Positions 1-8,816 of a stretch of 64,000 nt of DNA are shown here, one piece after another. The notes below the pieces were generated by a model. The model did no database searches, was not told the DNA's origin, and was given only the letters and a program-made list of their open reading frames with translations. Made by a program: the position numbers and the translations under genes. Where the stretch lies: the NCBI RefSeq assembly GCF_947855115.1, contig NZ_CANTZW010000006.1, forward strand, positions 1 through 64,000. Reading direction: 5' to 3'. Every line of letters begins with the position of its first letter. Position 1 is the stretch's first letter. This DNA is from an uncultured Parabacteroides sp. Lineage in GTDB: Bacteria; Bacteroidota; Bacteroidia; Bacteroidales; Tannerellaceae.

Positions 1-99
1 GTAGATATGAACAAACTCCGTATGACAGGATTTGAGTGCTTTGCCACCTTTGTAATCCGCCGTGCTAAGCATACCCCGAAGGGCGCGGCCCGCCATTGG
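1..99 (-). CDS. Partial unidentified protein, 5' end only
   Basis: An open frame on the minus strand begins at an ATG at 99-97 (MAGRALRGMLSTADYKGG at its start) and runs off the left edge after about 32 codons without a stop. It is not a family I recognise. Support comes from context: a good Bacteroidota promoter on the same strand at 196-227, pointing at it with a leader of about 90 bases. An in-frame TAG lies five codons upstream of the ATG, so the start cannot be much further out; a TTG three codons upstream is possible. The stretch is more GC-rich than the region just upstream. It could instead be a structured RNA driven by the same promoter. Confidence 0.35.
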
Positions 100-195
100 C
101 GACAAGAGCTATGTCTCGGAATTAAAATAAACTGATGAGTTTCCCAATCGAACAAGTGCGGCTTAACTCATTCCTTGTTTATCTTTTTCTTGTTA

Positions 196-227
196 CAAAG
201 ATATGTAATCACATTGACATAACCAAA
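196..227 (-). promoter_or_regulatory. Promoter for the leftward gene at the window edge
   Basis: Reading the minus strand, TTTG (227-224) is followed after 20 bases by TATCTTTG (203-196). This fits the Bacteroidota sigma-ABfr consensus TTTG-N18..20-TAnnTTTG. Transcription would start near 189. It lies downstream of the rplT terminator, so it drives a separate unit. Confidence 0.6.
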
Positions 228-240
228 CAAAACCAACAAA

Positions 241-270
241 AAAAGAGCCTCCTTTTCAAGGAGACTCTTC
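241..270 (-). terminator. Terminator after rplT
   Basis: The arms 243-254 (AAGAGCCTCCTT) and 258-269 (AAGGAGACTCTT) pair over 12 positions with one mismatch around a three-base loop. On the minus strand they are followed by a T-rich run. This closes the thrS-infC-rpmI-rplT unit. Confidence 0.8.
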
Positions 271-291
271 CTTTAACTATATAGCAAAAAC

Positions 292-636
292 TTATTTCAC
301 TTTAGCTACGATAGCCTTGAATGCTTCCGGATGGTTCATGGCCAAATCTGCCAAAACCTTACGGTTAATCTCAATACCGGCTGCGTGCAAAGCACCCATC
401 AGGCGAGAGTAAGATAAACCTTCCATACGAGCGGCAGCATTGATACGCTGGATCCACAAGGCACGGAAATTACGTTTCTTGTTACGACGGTCGCGGAAAG
501 CATAAGTCAAACCTTTTTCCCATGTATTCTTCGCTACGGTCCAAACGTTCTTACGTGCGCCATAATAACCGCGGGTTAGTTTTAAAATCCGTTTTCTTTT
601 TGCTCTTGAAGCAACATGATTTACTGATCTAGGCAT
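292..636 (-). CDS. rplT: 50S ribosomal protein L20
   Basis: Ribosomal protein L20 is an early-assembly protein of the large subunit that binds 23S rRNA. The 114-residue product has the usual family length and the highly basic N-terminus typical of L20 ([19 protein letters not shown]), followed by the conserved YYGARKN and [10 protein letters not shown] segments. It is the last gene of thrS-infC-rpmI-rplT, an order conserved across many bacteria. A hairpin terminator follows directly. In other bacteria L20 represses its own operon by binding the rpmI leader; nothing here proves or excludes that. Confidence 0.98.
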   Translation of the reverse strand: MPRSVNHVASRAKRKRILKLTRGYYGARKNVWTVAKNTWEKGLTYAFRDRRNKKRNFRALWIQRINAAARMEGLSYSRLMGALHAAGIEINRKVLADLAMNHPEAFKAIVAKVK

Positions 637-741
637 AATTCTAATCTGTTTTGAATGTTAGCGTCACCTCTAAGGATGAACTTGATTGCTAATGCATTCG
701 GTTAATAAAAATCGTTATAAAACTCGCTTAATGAATAAAGA

Positions 742-939
742 TTACTTCATGCAAAGCATCTGCTTTACGTTGCTTACGTCAACACTAGCTACCAAACCCG
801 TGTGAGTAAGATTTCTCTTTTGCTTCTTAGTCTTCTTTGTCAAGATATGACTCTTAAAAGCGTGTTTTCTTTTGATCTTTCCTGTTCCGGTAAGGGCGAA
901 CCTCTTTTTGGCACCGGAATTAGTCTTCATCTTAGGCAT
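742..939 (-). CDS. rpmI: 50S ribosomal protein L35
   Basis: Ribosomal protein L35 is a small basic protein of the large subunit. The 65-residue product starts [20 protein letters not shown], the signature of the family, and has a lysine/arginine-rich centre ([21 protein letters not shown]). It lies between infC (55 bases upstream) and rplT (about 105 bases downstream). Length and start match the family. Confidence 0.98.
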   Translation of the reverse strand: MPKMKTNSGAKKRFALTGTGKIKRKHAFKSHILTKKTKKQKRNLTHTGLVASVDVSNVKQMLCMK

Positions 940-994
940 TTTCCAATTATATTTTAATTATTAAACTTAACCTCCCTTCTATCAGGGACGGATT

Positions 995-1609
995 TTATTC
1001 TTCTGTTTGTTTATCTCCCTCGCTTTTAGGCTTAGGGGTCGTGATCACTTTCTTCACGGCTTTCGGCGCAGCGGCAGAACTAGCCCCTACTTTCTTCGGA
1101 GTAAGCATGATGATCATACGTTTTCCCTCCAATACCGGCAACTGCTCTACCTTTCCGTAGTCTTCCAAATCATTGGCAAAACGAAGTAACAAAACTTCTC
1201 CCTGCTCTTTGAAAAGAATAGAACGACCTTTGAAGAACACGTAGGCTTTAACCTTCGAACCTTCTTCCAAAAATCCCTTGGCGTGCTTCAACTTAAAATT
1301 ATAATCATGGTCATCTGTCTGAGGTCCGAACCGAATCTCTTTCACGACCACTTTCACGGATTTCGCTTTTTGCTCTTTCTGACGTTTTTTCTGCTGATAG
1401 AGGAATTTCTGGTAATCGATTACTCTACAAACGGGGGGCGCAGCATTTGGTGAAATCTCAACTAGATCCATCCCCTGCTCTTCCGCTATTTTCAGCGCTT
1501 GAGCAATCGGATAAACACCCGTCTCTACATTATCACCTACTAAACGAACTTCACGAACACGGATACGCTCGTTGATTCTATACTGTTCTTTCAGATTGTC
1601 ATTCTTCAT
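995..1609 (-). CDS. infC: Translation initiation factor IF-3
   Basis: IF-3 binds the 30S subunit, prevents premature joining of 50S and checks start-codon pairing. The product is 204 residues. The N-terminal domain is seen in [18 protein letters not shown] and the C-terminal domain in [26 protein letters not shown]. The last 30 or so residues form a Lys/Ala/Pro-rich tail beyond the ordinary core. Unlike E. coli, which starts with AUU, the reading begins at an ATG. It follows thrS by 33 bases and is probably co-transcribed with it. Confidence 0.97.
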   Translation of the reverse strand: MKNDNLKEQYRINERIRVREVRLVGDNVETGVYPIAQALKIAEEQGMDLVEISPNAAPPVCRVIDYQKFLYQQKKRQKEQKAKSVKVVVKEIRFGPQTDDHDYNFKLKHAKGFLEEGSKVKAYVFFKGRSILFKEQGEVLLLRFANDLEDYGKVEQLPVLEGKRMIIMLTPKKVGASSAAAPKAVKKVITTPKPKSEGDKQTEE

Positions 1610-1642
1610 TCAAAAAGATTTATTCTCCTCGTTATTAGTTAT

Positions 1643-3598
1643 TTAATCATTACTTTTTTGCCAGCGATTCATCATATCCTCTACTTCGCCATTCAAAAGC
1701 GCTGCAAAGGTAGCAATTTTCATCGAACCTTTATCACCTTCGCCCTGTTTTCTTACAGAAACTTCACCATTTTCCGCTTCTTTTTCTCCTACAATGAGCA
1801 TATAAGGGATTCTTTTCAATTCATTGTCGCGGATTTTACGACCGATCTTCTCATTTCGATCATCTACGATAGAGCGAATTTCCTGATTGCCTAGCTCTCG
1901 TGCGATCTGCCAAGCGTAATCATTGAACTTCTCGCTGATCGGCATGATACATACCTGCTCCGGTGTCAACCATAACGGGAACTTTCCGGCGGTATGCTCG
2001 ATCAATACAGCCACGAAACGTTCCATCGAGCCGAACGGCGCACGGTGGATCATAACCGGACGGTGCTTCTGGTTGTCGGCACCTGTATATTCCAATTGGA
2101 AACGTTCCGGCAAATTATAATCTACCTGGATCGTACCTAGCTGCCAACGGCGACCGATAGCATCTTTCACCATAAAATCGAGTTTTGGCCCATAGAAAGC
2201 GGCCTCTCCATACTCGATCTTAGCTTTCAGGCCTTTTTCCTCACAAGCCTCCACGATCGCCTGCTCAGCCTTCTCCCAGTTCTCGTCGCTACCGATATAT
2301 TTCTCACGATTCACCTTGTCGCGCAAAGAGATCTGAGCCTCAAAGTTCTCGAAATTCATCGTCTTGAATACGATCGAGATAATATCCATCACATTCAAGA
2401 ACTCCTGCTTTACCTGATCGGGGCGGCAGAAAATGTGAGCGTCATCTTGCGTAAAACTGCGAACACGGGTCAATCCGTGCAGCTCGCCGCTCTGCTCATA
2501 CCGACAAACCGTACCGAACTCGGCGAGACGCAATGGCAGGTCTCTATACGAGCGAGGAGAATTCTTATAGATCATACAGTGATGAGGACAGTTCATCGGT
2601 TTCAAGAAGTACTCCTCACCCTCTTCCGGCGTATGAATCGGCTGGAATGAATCCTTACCGTATTTAGCGTAGTGACCGGAGGTAATATACAATAATTTAT
2701 TACCGATCGGCGGACACATTACCTCCTGATAGTTATAACGAGCTTGGATACGGCGCAAGAACTCTTGCAGACGCAAACGCAAAGCGGTACCTTTCGGCAA
2801 CCACATCGGCAAGCCCTTACCCACCGTATCGGAAAACATGAACAAGTCCATCTCCTTACCGATCTTACGGTGATCGCGTTTCTTAGCCTCCTCCAATAAT
2901 GTCAGATACTCATCCAACATTTTCTTTTTCGGGAAAGTAATGCCATACAAACGAACCAATTGCTTGCGCTTCTCGTCGCCGCGCCAATAAGCGCCGGCTA
3001 CGCTCAATATCTTGACAGCCTTCAGATAAGAGGTATTCGGTAAGTGCGGCCCCCTACACAAGTCCGTAAAAGAACCTTGTGTATAGGTAGTGATCGTACC
3101 GTCTTCCAACTCGCTGATAAGCTCCGTCTTATACACTTCGCCTCTATCGCCGAACATTTTCATGGCATCTGCCTTGGTAATGTCCTGACGCTTGATTTCT
3201 TCTTTCTTGGCTACCAACTCAAGCATCTTAGCCTCGATAGCGGGAAAATCCCCCTCTTTGATCACGGCCTCACCCGGATCTACGTCATAATAGAAACCGT
3301 TCTCAATCGCCGGACCAATACCGAATTTAATACCCGGATATAATTCTTGCAAAGCCTCCGCCATAAGGTGAGCGCTGGAATGCCAGAACGCATGTTTACC
3401 TTCCTCGTCTTCCCACTTCAGAAGTTTCACCGTAGCGTCTTCGTTGATAGGACGGCTTAAGTCCCACACCTCTCCATTCACGCTTGCGGCTAGCACTTCC
3501 TGTGCCAAACGAGAACTAATGCTTTCCGCTATCTGCATAGCAGTCGTTCCCTTTGCATATTCTCTTACGGAATTGTCCGGAAATGTAATCTTTATCAT
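1643..3598 (-). CDS. thrS: Threonine-tRNA ligase
   Basis: This class II aminoacyl-tRNA synthetase charges tRNA-Thr. The 651-residue product has the complete domain set: TGS domain (about 1-62), the N2 editing domain with the HxxxH motif (H73, H77), the catalytic core with the zinc-ligand region [12 protein letters not shown], the motif 2 region [15 protein letters not shown], and the C-terminal anticodon-binding domain (about 550-645). It heads the thrS-infC-rpmI-rplT unit; a TAACTTTG promoter element lies 33 bases upstream of the ATG. I saw no T-box or tRNA-like operator in the short leader. Confidence 0.98.
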   Translation of the reverse strand: MIKITFPDNSVREYAKGTTAMQIAESISSRLAQEVLAASVNGEVWDLSRPINEDATVKLLKWEDEEGKHAFWHSSAHLMAEALQELYPGIKFGIGPAIENGFYYDVDPGEAVIKEGDFPAIEAKMLELVAKKEEIKRQDITKADAMKMFGDRGEVYKTELISELEDGTITTYTQGSFTDLCRGPHLPNTSYLKAVKILSVAGAYWRGDEKRKQLVRLYGITFPKKKMLDEYLTLLEEAKKRDHRKIGKEMDLFMFSDTVGKGLPMWLPKGTALRLRLQEFLRRIQARYNYQEVMCPPIGNKLLYITSGHYAKYGKDSFQPIHTPEEGEEYFLKPMNCPHHCMIYKNSPRSYRDLPLRLAEFGTVCRYEQSGELHGLTRVRSFTQDDAHIFCRPDQVKQEFLNVMDIISIVFKTMNFENFEAQISLRDKVNREKYIGSDENWEKAEQAIVEACEEKGLKAKIEYGEAAFYGPKLDFMVKDAIGRRWQLGTIQVDYNLPERFQLEYTGADNQKHRPVMIHRAPFGSMERFVAVLIEHTAGKFPLWLTPEQVCIMPISEKFNDYAWQIARELGNQEIRSIVDDRNEKIGRKIRDNELKRIPYMLIVGEKEAENGEVSVRKQGEGDKGSMKIATFAALLNGEVEDMMNRWQKSND

Positions 3599-3630
3599 AT
3601 TCTATTCTCTAAAATTCTTTATATTCAGCC

Positions 3631-3638
3631 CACAAAGT
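3631..3638 (-). promoter_or_regulatory. -7 element of the thrS operon promoter
   Basis: TAACTTTG on the minus strand matches TAnnTTTG and lies 33 bases upstream of the thrS ATG. No convincing TTTG was seen at the -33 distance, so the match is partial. Confidence 0.45.
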
Positions 3639-3688
3639 TAATATTTCTTTTCTATCAGAGAAACATTTAACTCGAATAATTCGCAATA

Positions 3689-5809
3689 TCAGCGGCTTGT
3701 CATCCGCTTGATAATGCTATAGGCGTTGTAGATACCCAACTCACCTGCCTTACTCAAGTCGGCGATGCCCCGGTTCACGTCTCCTTGCGACAGACGGGCC
3801 AATCCGCGGTTATAGTAGGCCTCGGCAAATTCCGGGTCTCGCTCGATCGCCTCGTCGTAATCAATGATAGCGGCACGGAAGTCACGCTGGGCACAACGCA
3901 AGTTCGCCCGGTTAAAGTAGGCATACACAAAACCCGGATTCAGCTTGATCACCATATCATAATCCCTCATGATCTGCTCATGCTCATAAGCTCGTTTATT
4001 ATCTTTCAACATGGCGCTCCGTGGATCTACCGATGTATTGGAATTTATCCTCGACTGGGCAGACCTGCCGATATTCAAGTTCATACCCGAGCCACTCAAG
4101 TCGTACGTATCCTTGTTCGCTTGCTGGGATTGATTGTACATCAATTGCTTATAACGTTCCACCGCACGATTGAAATACGCCATCGTAAATGAAGGGTTTC
4201 GCTCGATCGCTTCCGAGAAGTTCTTTATCGCCTCCGAGAAATCCTGCACCAACATGAAATCCATCGCACGGCCAAAATAGGCATCGGCGTTGTTCGGATC
4301 ACGCTCGATATCCGCAGAATACTCATCGATAGAAGCAAAATGTATGGCGATCTGGTCTTCCGTCAGGGCGGCTTCCTCATTCGTGATACGCAATTTACGT
4401 CTCAATACCATCCGGGCGTTGTAATCCTCCACCATCTTGTCGTAATAAACCAATTTCTTTACGGGATCCGCTTTCTCATAATAAGTCAAGACGAACTGAG
4501 GCTCCAGATCCACATGGACATTCCGGTCTTGCACACGCCCGCGGACCTCACTTTGGTATTTACTTTTACGCTCCTGTTCCTTATCGTATACGACCAAACG
4601 GTTGAACTTATTGATGTTTTTATCAGACTCCTCACGGGTATTCTCCTCCGAATCGTCCGCCTTGGCATCTCCACCGGCCGTATTGGAGCCGGATGACGAG
4701 CTCTTCGGCAACGTCCCGTTCTTGGCTTGCTCCTCCATTTTTATGGCCGCCCAATAGTCACGATCCGCCCCCGCGTTATCTCCCAGCTTACGCTTCGCCT
4801 CCGAACGGCTCACGAAGCCCGGCAGGAAAGTAGGATATTGATTCAATACCACATCGTAATCCTGTACGGCCCCCCGGTAATCCCCTGTCTCGAAACGAAG
4901 CAACGCACGGTTGTAATAAGCCATATAATTATCCGGCTCTTGTTGGATCACGACATCGAAATCCTCGATAGCCCGGTTGTTATCCCCGACCTGAAACCGA
5001 AGCAAGCCCCGGTTAAACCGTGCGATCAAGTTCCGGCTATCCATGCTGATCACCTGATCATAGTCGGCCATCGCGCCTCTCAAGTCATTCATCTGATAAC
5101 GTACCAATCCCCGGTTAATATAATATCCGCTCTCGCGGGTATCCAGACGGAGCGCCTCGTTTAAATCGGCCAAGGCATCCTTGTAATTATCCATCTGATA
5201 ATGAAGGATCGCACGGTTACCATACGCCGGCGCATAATAAGGATCCATCTCGATCGCCTTATTGTAGTCGGCCAAGGCTTTCACCGTATCCCCTTTCTCC
5301 AGATACATAGCGCCTCGTGTCAGATAATTCATGGAATATTTCGGATGGGCGGTCATTAAATCGTCAAATGTCTCCTCTGCCCCGTTATAGTCTTTCTTCT
5401 GGATAAAAGCTACCGCCATATTCACCAGCATCTGCCGATCCTCGGGCTTGAACTCAAGCCCTTTCCGGTAATCATCAATCGCCTCATCGTATTTCTCCTG
5501 GCTTTGGCGGGCGATGCCGCGGGCATAATACGCTTGCGTTAAAAAAGGGTTCCGTTGAAGACATAAAGAACAGTCTTCCTCGGCCCCCTTGAAATCGTCC
5601 AGATTTATTTTCGCTACCGCACGGTAGAAATAAGGTTCCGCCAACCAAGGCTTGGATTTGATAACCTGATTGAAGTATTGGATGGAAAGAACATAGTCCT
5701 CAAAATAAAGGGCATTCCTACCAATGGCCAATACACGGTCCGTATTAATCTGCGCAAAAAGCGAAATCGTAAATATCTGTAATATCAAAAAGAGTGTTGC
5801 CTTCTTCAT
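3689..5809 (-). CDS. Exported tetratricopeptide-repeat protein
   Basis: A 706-residue protein built almost entirely of TPR units. It begins with a signal peptide (MKKATLFLILQIFTISLFAQ, cleavage probably after AQ), so it is periplasmic or outer-membrane associated. At least ten TPR helices can be read, with recurring patterns such as AYYNRALLRFETGDYRGAVQDY and AYFNRA. A polar, low-complexity break near residues 370-410 separates an N-terminal TPR block from a C-terminal one. TPR arrays scaffold protein-protein contacts; the partner is unknown. It sits between the biotin-carrier gene and thrS with short gaps, but has no obvious functional link to either. Confidence 0.85.
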   Translation of the reverse strand: MKKATLFLILQIFTISLFAQINTDRVLAIGRNALYFEDYVLSIQYFNQVIKSKPWLAEPYFYRAVAKINLDDFKGAEEDCSLCLQRNPFLTQAYYARGIARQSQEKYDEAIDDYRKGLEFKPEDRQMLVNMAVAFIQKKDYNGAEETFDDLMTAHPKYSMNYLTRGAMYLEKGDTVKALADYNKAIEMDPYYAPAYGNRAILHYQMDNYKDALADLNEALRLDTRESGYYINRGLVRYQMNDLRGAMADYDQVISMDSRNLIARFNRGLLRFQVGDNNRAIEDFDVVIQQEPDNYMAYYNRALLRFETGDYRGAVQDYDVVLNQYPTFLPGFVSRSEAKRKLGDNAGADRDYWAAIKMEEQAKNGTLPKSSSSGSNTAGGDAKADDSEENTREESDKNINKFNRLVVYDKEQERKSKYQSEVRGRVQDRNVHVDLEPQFVLTYYEKADPVKKLVYYDKMVEDYNARMVLRRKLRITNEEAALTEDQIAIHFASIDEYSADIERDPNNADAYFGRAMDFMLVQDFSEAIKNFSEAIERNPSFTMAYFNRAVERYKQLMYNQSQQANKDTYDLSGSGMNLNIGRSAQSRINSNTSVDPRSAMLKDNKRAYEHEQIMRDYDMVIKLNPGFVYAYFNRANLRCAQRDFRAAIIDYDEAIERDPEFAEAYYNRGLARLSQGDVNRGIADLSKAGELGIYNAYSIIKRMTSR

Positions 5810-5850
5810 CCTATTAAAAATGATTGAGAGGCAAAAATAAGTAAATTATC

Positions 5851-6183
5851 TTACTTAGGCTCTATTTTTACCATTAAATGATTCTTCGTTATCTTATCAC
5901 CCTCTTTTACATTGAGTTCGACAACGACTCCCGATACGGGAGCAACCACCCGGTTCTGCATTTTCATCGCCTCATGGATCAATAGGAGTTGTCCGGCCTC
6001 CACTGCCTGGCCTTCCTCTACCATGATCTTGATAATCGTTCCGGGAAGATGAGAAACCACGTCGCCAACCGATGGCTTATGCCACATCGGTCGGTTCTTG
6101 TACTTCGCTGTAAGCAACGTCTTATATTTACGCGCCGTCACCACGAAGTCTACATATTCTTCTTGCTGGTGTTTCTTTTCCAT
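5851..6183 (-). CDS. Biotin carboxyl carrier protein
   Basis: A 110-residue biotinyl domain protein. The biotinylation motif is HEAMKMQ, with K74 the expected modified lysine, inside the usual hammerhead fold (LPGTIIKIMVEEGQAVEAGQ before it, APVSGVVVELNVKEGDKI after it). It lacks the long Ala/Pro linker common in decarboxylase gamma subunits. It lies 12 bases downstream of the carboxyltransferase gene and clearly serves it, carrying CO2 on biotin. No biotin carboxylase (AccC-type) or membrane beta subunit gene is next to the pair, so the rest of the enzyme must be elsewhere. Confidence 0.9.
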   Translation of the reverse strand: MEKKHQQEEYVDFVVTARKYKTLLTAKYKNRPMWHKPSVGDVVSHLPGTIIKIMVEEGQAVEAGQLLLIHEAMKMQNRVVAPVSGVVVELNVKEGDKITKNHLMVKIEPK

Positions 6184-6195
6184 ACTCTCATCAAT

Positions 6196-7743
6196 TTAGA
6201 ACGGAGGCAAACCGTGCTTCTTGGCCGGTCTGTATTCCTCTTTTAGGATGGAAAGTTTCAGCGCATGCAGCAATAATGAACGGGTTTCTTTCGGTTCGAT
6301 CACAGAATCGATAAATCCCTTGGAAGCCGCCACGTACGGGTTCGCAAATTTCTCGATATATTCTTTCACCTTCTCTTGGCGCATAGCGTTCTGGTCTTCC
6401 GCTTCCATGATCTCCTTACGGAAGATGATATTAGCGGCACCTTCCGGCCCCATAACAGCGATCTCGGCGCTCGGCCAAGCGAACATGAAGTCCGCGCCCA
6501 AATGACGGGAGTTCATAGCGATATAACCTCCACCGTACGCCTTACGCAAGATAACCGTAATCTTAGGAACGGTAGCCTCCGAATAAGCGTACAGAACCTT
6601 AGCTCCGTGACGGATCACGCCCGCATGTTCTTGGTCTACGCCCGGCAGATAACCCGGCATATCCTCCAATGTGATGATAGGAATATTAAATGAGTCGCAG
6701 AAACGGATGAAACGAGCGGCCTTGTCCGCGCTATCACAATCAAGCACACCGGCCAAAACCATCGGCTGGTTCGCGACGAAACCTACCGTCTCTCCCGCCA
6801 TACGGCCAAAACCAATCACGATATTAGCGGCCCACAGCTCTTGGATCTCCAAAAAGTCCGAGTCATCAACAATACATTTAATGACATCGCGAACATCATA
6901 GGGTTGTTTCGGGTCTGCCGGAACCACCTGTTCGATATTCAGCATAGCGGACGGCTCCTTCGGCTCGACCACTTTCGCACGTTCCTGGTTATTCCAAGGA
7001 ATGAAACTTACCAAACGTTTCACTTGATCGAAACATTCCTGCTCGCTCAAGGCATAGAAATGAGCGTTACCCGTAGTTTCCGCATGTACACGTGCGCCGC
7101 CAAGATCCTCCATAGAGATATCCTCGCCCAGCACGGTCTTGATAACGTTCGGTCCGGTGATAAACATCTTGGAGATATTCTCGACCACGAACACGAAGTC
7201 CGTCAACGCCGGAGAATAAACGGCACCACCGGCACAAGGACCGAGGATCAAGGATATCTGAGGGATCACACCCGAGGCGATCGTATTGCGATAGAATATC
7301 TCACCATAACCGGCCAAAGCACCAACACCTTCCTGGATACGTGCGCCTCCCGAGTCATTGATTCCGATGATCGGACATTTCATCTTCAACGCATGGTCCA
7401 TGATCTTAGTGATCTTACGGGCGTGTTGCAAGCCCAACGAACCACCGGCCACCGTGAAGTCTTGCGCATAGATACAGACCGGAGCACCAAAGATCGTACC
7501 CGTACCGGTAACCACACCATCTCCCGGCAAAACTTTCTTTTCCATGCCGAAATCACGGCCATCATGTTTCACGAACATGTCATACTCATGGAAAGAGTTC
7601 TTATCCAACAAAGCCAAGATACGCTCACGGGCAGTAAGTTTTCCCATCGCCACCTGCTTCTCGATAGCGGCCTCGCCACCGCCCATCTCGATAACGGCTT
7701 TCTTTTCCCTGAGAGCCTCAATGTTTTTACTTAAATCTGTCAT
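6196..7743 (-). CDS. Acyl-CoA carboxylase carboxyltransferase subunit (PccB/MmdA type)
   Basis: A 515-residue carboxyltransferase that moves CO2 between carboxybiotin and an acyl-CoA, by family most likely propionyl/methylmalonyl-CoA. Two crotonase-like halves are visible. The oxyanion-hole glycines are in INDSGGARIQEGVGALAGY and GPCAGGAVYSPALTDF (N half) and in DMPGYLPGVDQEHAGVIRHG and KAYGGGYIAM (C half). Length and colinearity fit PccB and methylmalonyl-CoA decarboxylase alpha (MmdA), so sequence alone cannot separate the two. It is co-transcribed with def upstream (20-base gap) and the biotin carrier downstream. In propionate-forming gut Bacteroidota this enzyme serves the succinate-propionate pathway. 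Confidence 0.9.
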   Translation of the reverse strand: MTDLSKNIEALREKKAVIEMGGGEAAIEKQVAMGKLTARERILALLDKNSFHEYDMFVKHDGRDFGMEKKVLPGDGVVTGTGTIFGAPVCIYAQDFTVAGGSLGLQHARKITKIMDHALKMKCPIIGINDSGGARIQEGVGALAGYGEIFYRNTIASGVIPQISLILGPCAGGAVYSPALTDFVFVVENISKMFITGPNVIKTVLGEDISMEDLGGARVHAETTGNAHFYALSEQECFDQVKRLVSFIPWNNQERAKVVEPKEPSAMLNIEQVVPADPKQPYDVRDVIKCIVDDSDFLEIQELWAANIVIGFGRMAGETVGFVANQPMVLAGVLDCDSADKAARFIRFCDSFNIPIITLEDMPGYLPGVDQEHAGVIRHGAKVLYAYSEATVPKITVILRKAYGGGYIAMNSRHLGADFMFAWPSAEIAVMGPEGAANIIFRKEIMEAEDQNAMRQEKVKEYIEKFANPYVAASKGFIDSVIEPKETRSLLLHALKLSILKEEYRPAKKHGLPPF

Positions 7744-7763
7744 ATCGATTATTTATAGATTTA

Positions 7764-8321
7764 TTATTTGCCAACGGCCTTCGCCCGGTAAGAGCAACGA
7801 ACCGTCCCTTTAATGATACTATTTAATTTGCCTTTATTCAATTGGCGGCGAATAGCGGATACGTTGTCTATAAAGACATGTCCTGTCAGATGCTCGCACT
7901 CATGCTGCACGATACGGGCGGCGAAACCTTCCACCAATTCCTCGTGTTCCTCCCAGTTCTCATCCCGGTACCTTACGCGGACTGTTTTCGAGCGCGACAC
8001 TTTCTCGTGTACTCCCGGCAAGCTCAAGCAACCTTCCTCCATGGCGACTTCCTCCTCGCTACGCTCAAGGAACTCCGGATTAATCAACACGCGCTTGAAA
8101 CCTTTACATTCGGGAAAATCGTCTCTCATCACGTCTCCGTCTATGACTACCAGGCGAATGGACAAACCCACCTGAGGAGCGGCAAGCCCCACCCCGTCGG
8201 CATTATACATCGTCTCAAACATATTCGCGACTAGCTGTTTCAAGTCGGGATAATCTTCAGGTACATCCTCTGCCTCTTTTCTTAATACAGGCTGACCATA
8301 TAAAAATACGGGTAAAATCAT
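7764..8321 (-). CDS. def: Peptide deformylase
   Basis: This metalloenzyme removes the N-formyl group from new proteins. All three family motifs are present in the 185-residue product: GVGLAAPQ (43-50), EGCLSLPG (C98 metal ligand) and [10 protein letters not shown] (H140 and H144 metal ligands, E141 catalytic). The length is standard. It starts three bases after the ruvX stop, so the two genes are translationally close and co-transcribed. Confidence 0.97.
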   Translation of the reverse strand: MILPVFLYGQPVLRKEAEDVPEDYPDLKQLVANMFETMYNADGVGLAAPQVGLSIRLVVIDGDVMRDDFPECKGFKRVLINPEFLERSEEEVAMEEGCLSLPGVHEKVSRSKTVRVRYRDENWEEHEELVEGFAARIVQHECEHLTGHVFIDNVSAIRRQLNKGKLNSIIKGTVRCSYRAKAVGK

Positions 8322-8324
8322 AAG

Positions 8325-8747
8325 TTATAATTGATATTTTTTACTTTCTAAATAAGTTTGCAAGATGATCACGGCGCTAATCTCATCGACCAGCCCTTTA
8401 TCTTGCCGTCTCTTTTTCTTCAAACCTCCTTCCAGCATGGCCTTATGAGCCAAGACCGACGTGAACCGCTCATCGTAATAAGTTACCGGTATATTCGGTA
8501 TCTTCCTCTTCAGAGAGGTCACGAACGCCTCCACGTATTTCATATTCTCAGAAGGCTCATTATTCATTTGTTTCGGTAGCCCGACCACAAACAAATCCAC
8601 CGGTTCCCGGGATATATAATCAGACAAGTATCTCACGACCTCTCCACTAGGGACTGTCGCCACGCCGTTAGCGATCATCTGTAACGTATCCGTAGCGGCT
8701 ATCCCTGTACGCTTCCGGCCATAATCTATTGCAATTATCCTTCCCAT
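8325..8747 (-). CDS. ruvX: RuvX/YqgF-family Holliday junction resolvase homologue
   Basis: A YqgF/RuvX family protein with an RNase H-like fold, linked to rRNA processing and/or Holliday junction resolution. The motifs are IIAIDYGRKRTGIAATD at the N-terminus (first catalytic Asp), FVVGLPKQMNNEPSE, YDERFTSVLA and VDEISAVIILQTYL. An upstream ATG at 8765 would add six residues, but the family normally begins MGRIIAIDYG, so I place the start at 8747 (140 residues). It overlaps nothing and leads into def. Confidence 0.93.
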   Translation of the reverse strand: MGRIIAIDYGRKRTGIAATDTLQMIANGVATVPSGEVVRYLSDYISREPVDLFVVGLPKQMNNEPSENMKYVEAFVTSLKRKIPNIPVTYYDERFTSVLAHKAMLEGGLKKKRRQDKGLVDEISAVIILQTYLESKKYQL

Positions 8748-8816
8748 CGAGCGCGAATATAGCATAAATATAAATACGGATTACACAAATTCTCAAAAAG
8801 TGTGCAACGGGTAGGA

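Noticed and set aside
1..135. Plus-strand reading ending with TGA at 133-135
   Set aside because: No start and no family features; the promoter at 196-227 supports the minus strand instead.
6841..7734. 297-codon plus-strand frame opposite the carboxyltransferase gene
   Set aside because: It has no family features; the minus strand encodes a clear conserved enzyme. Long antisense frames are common where codon use is regular.
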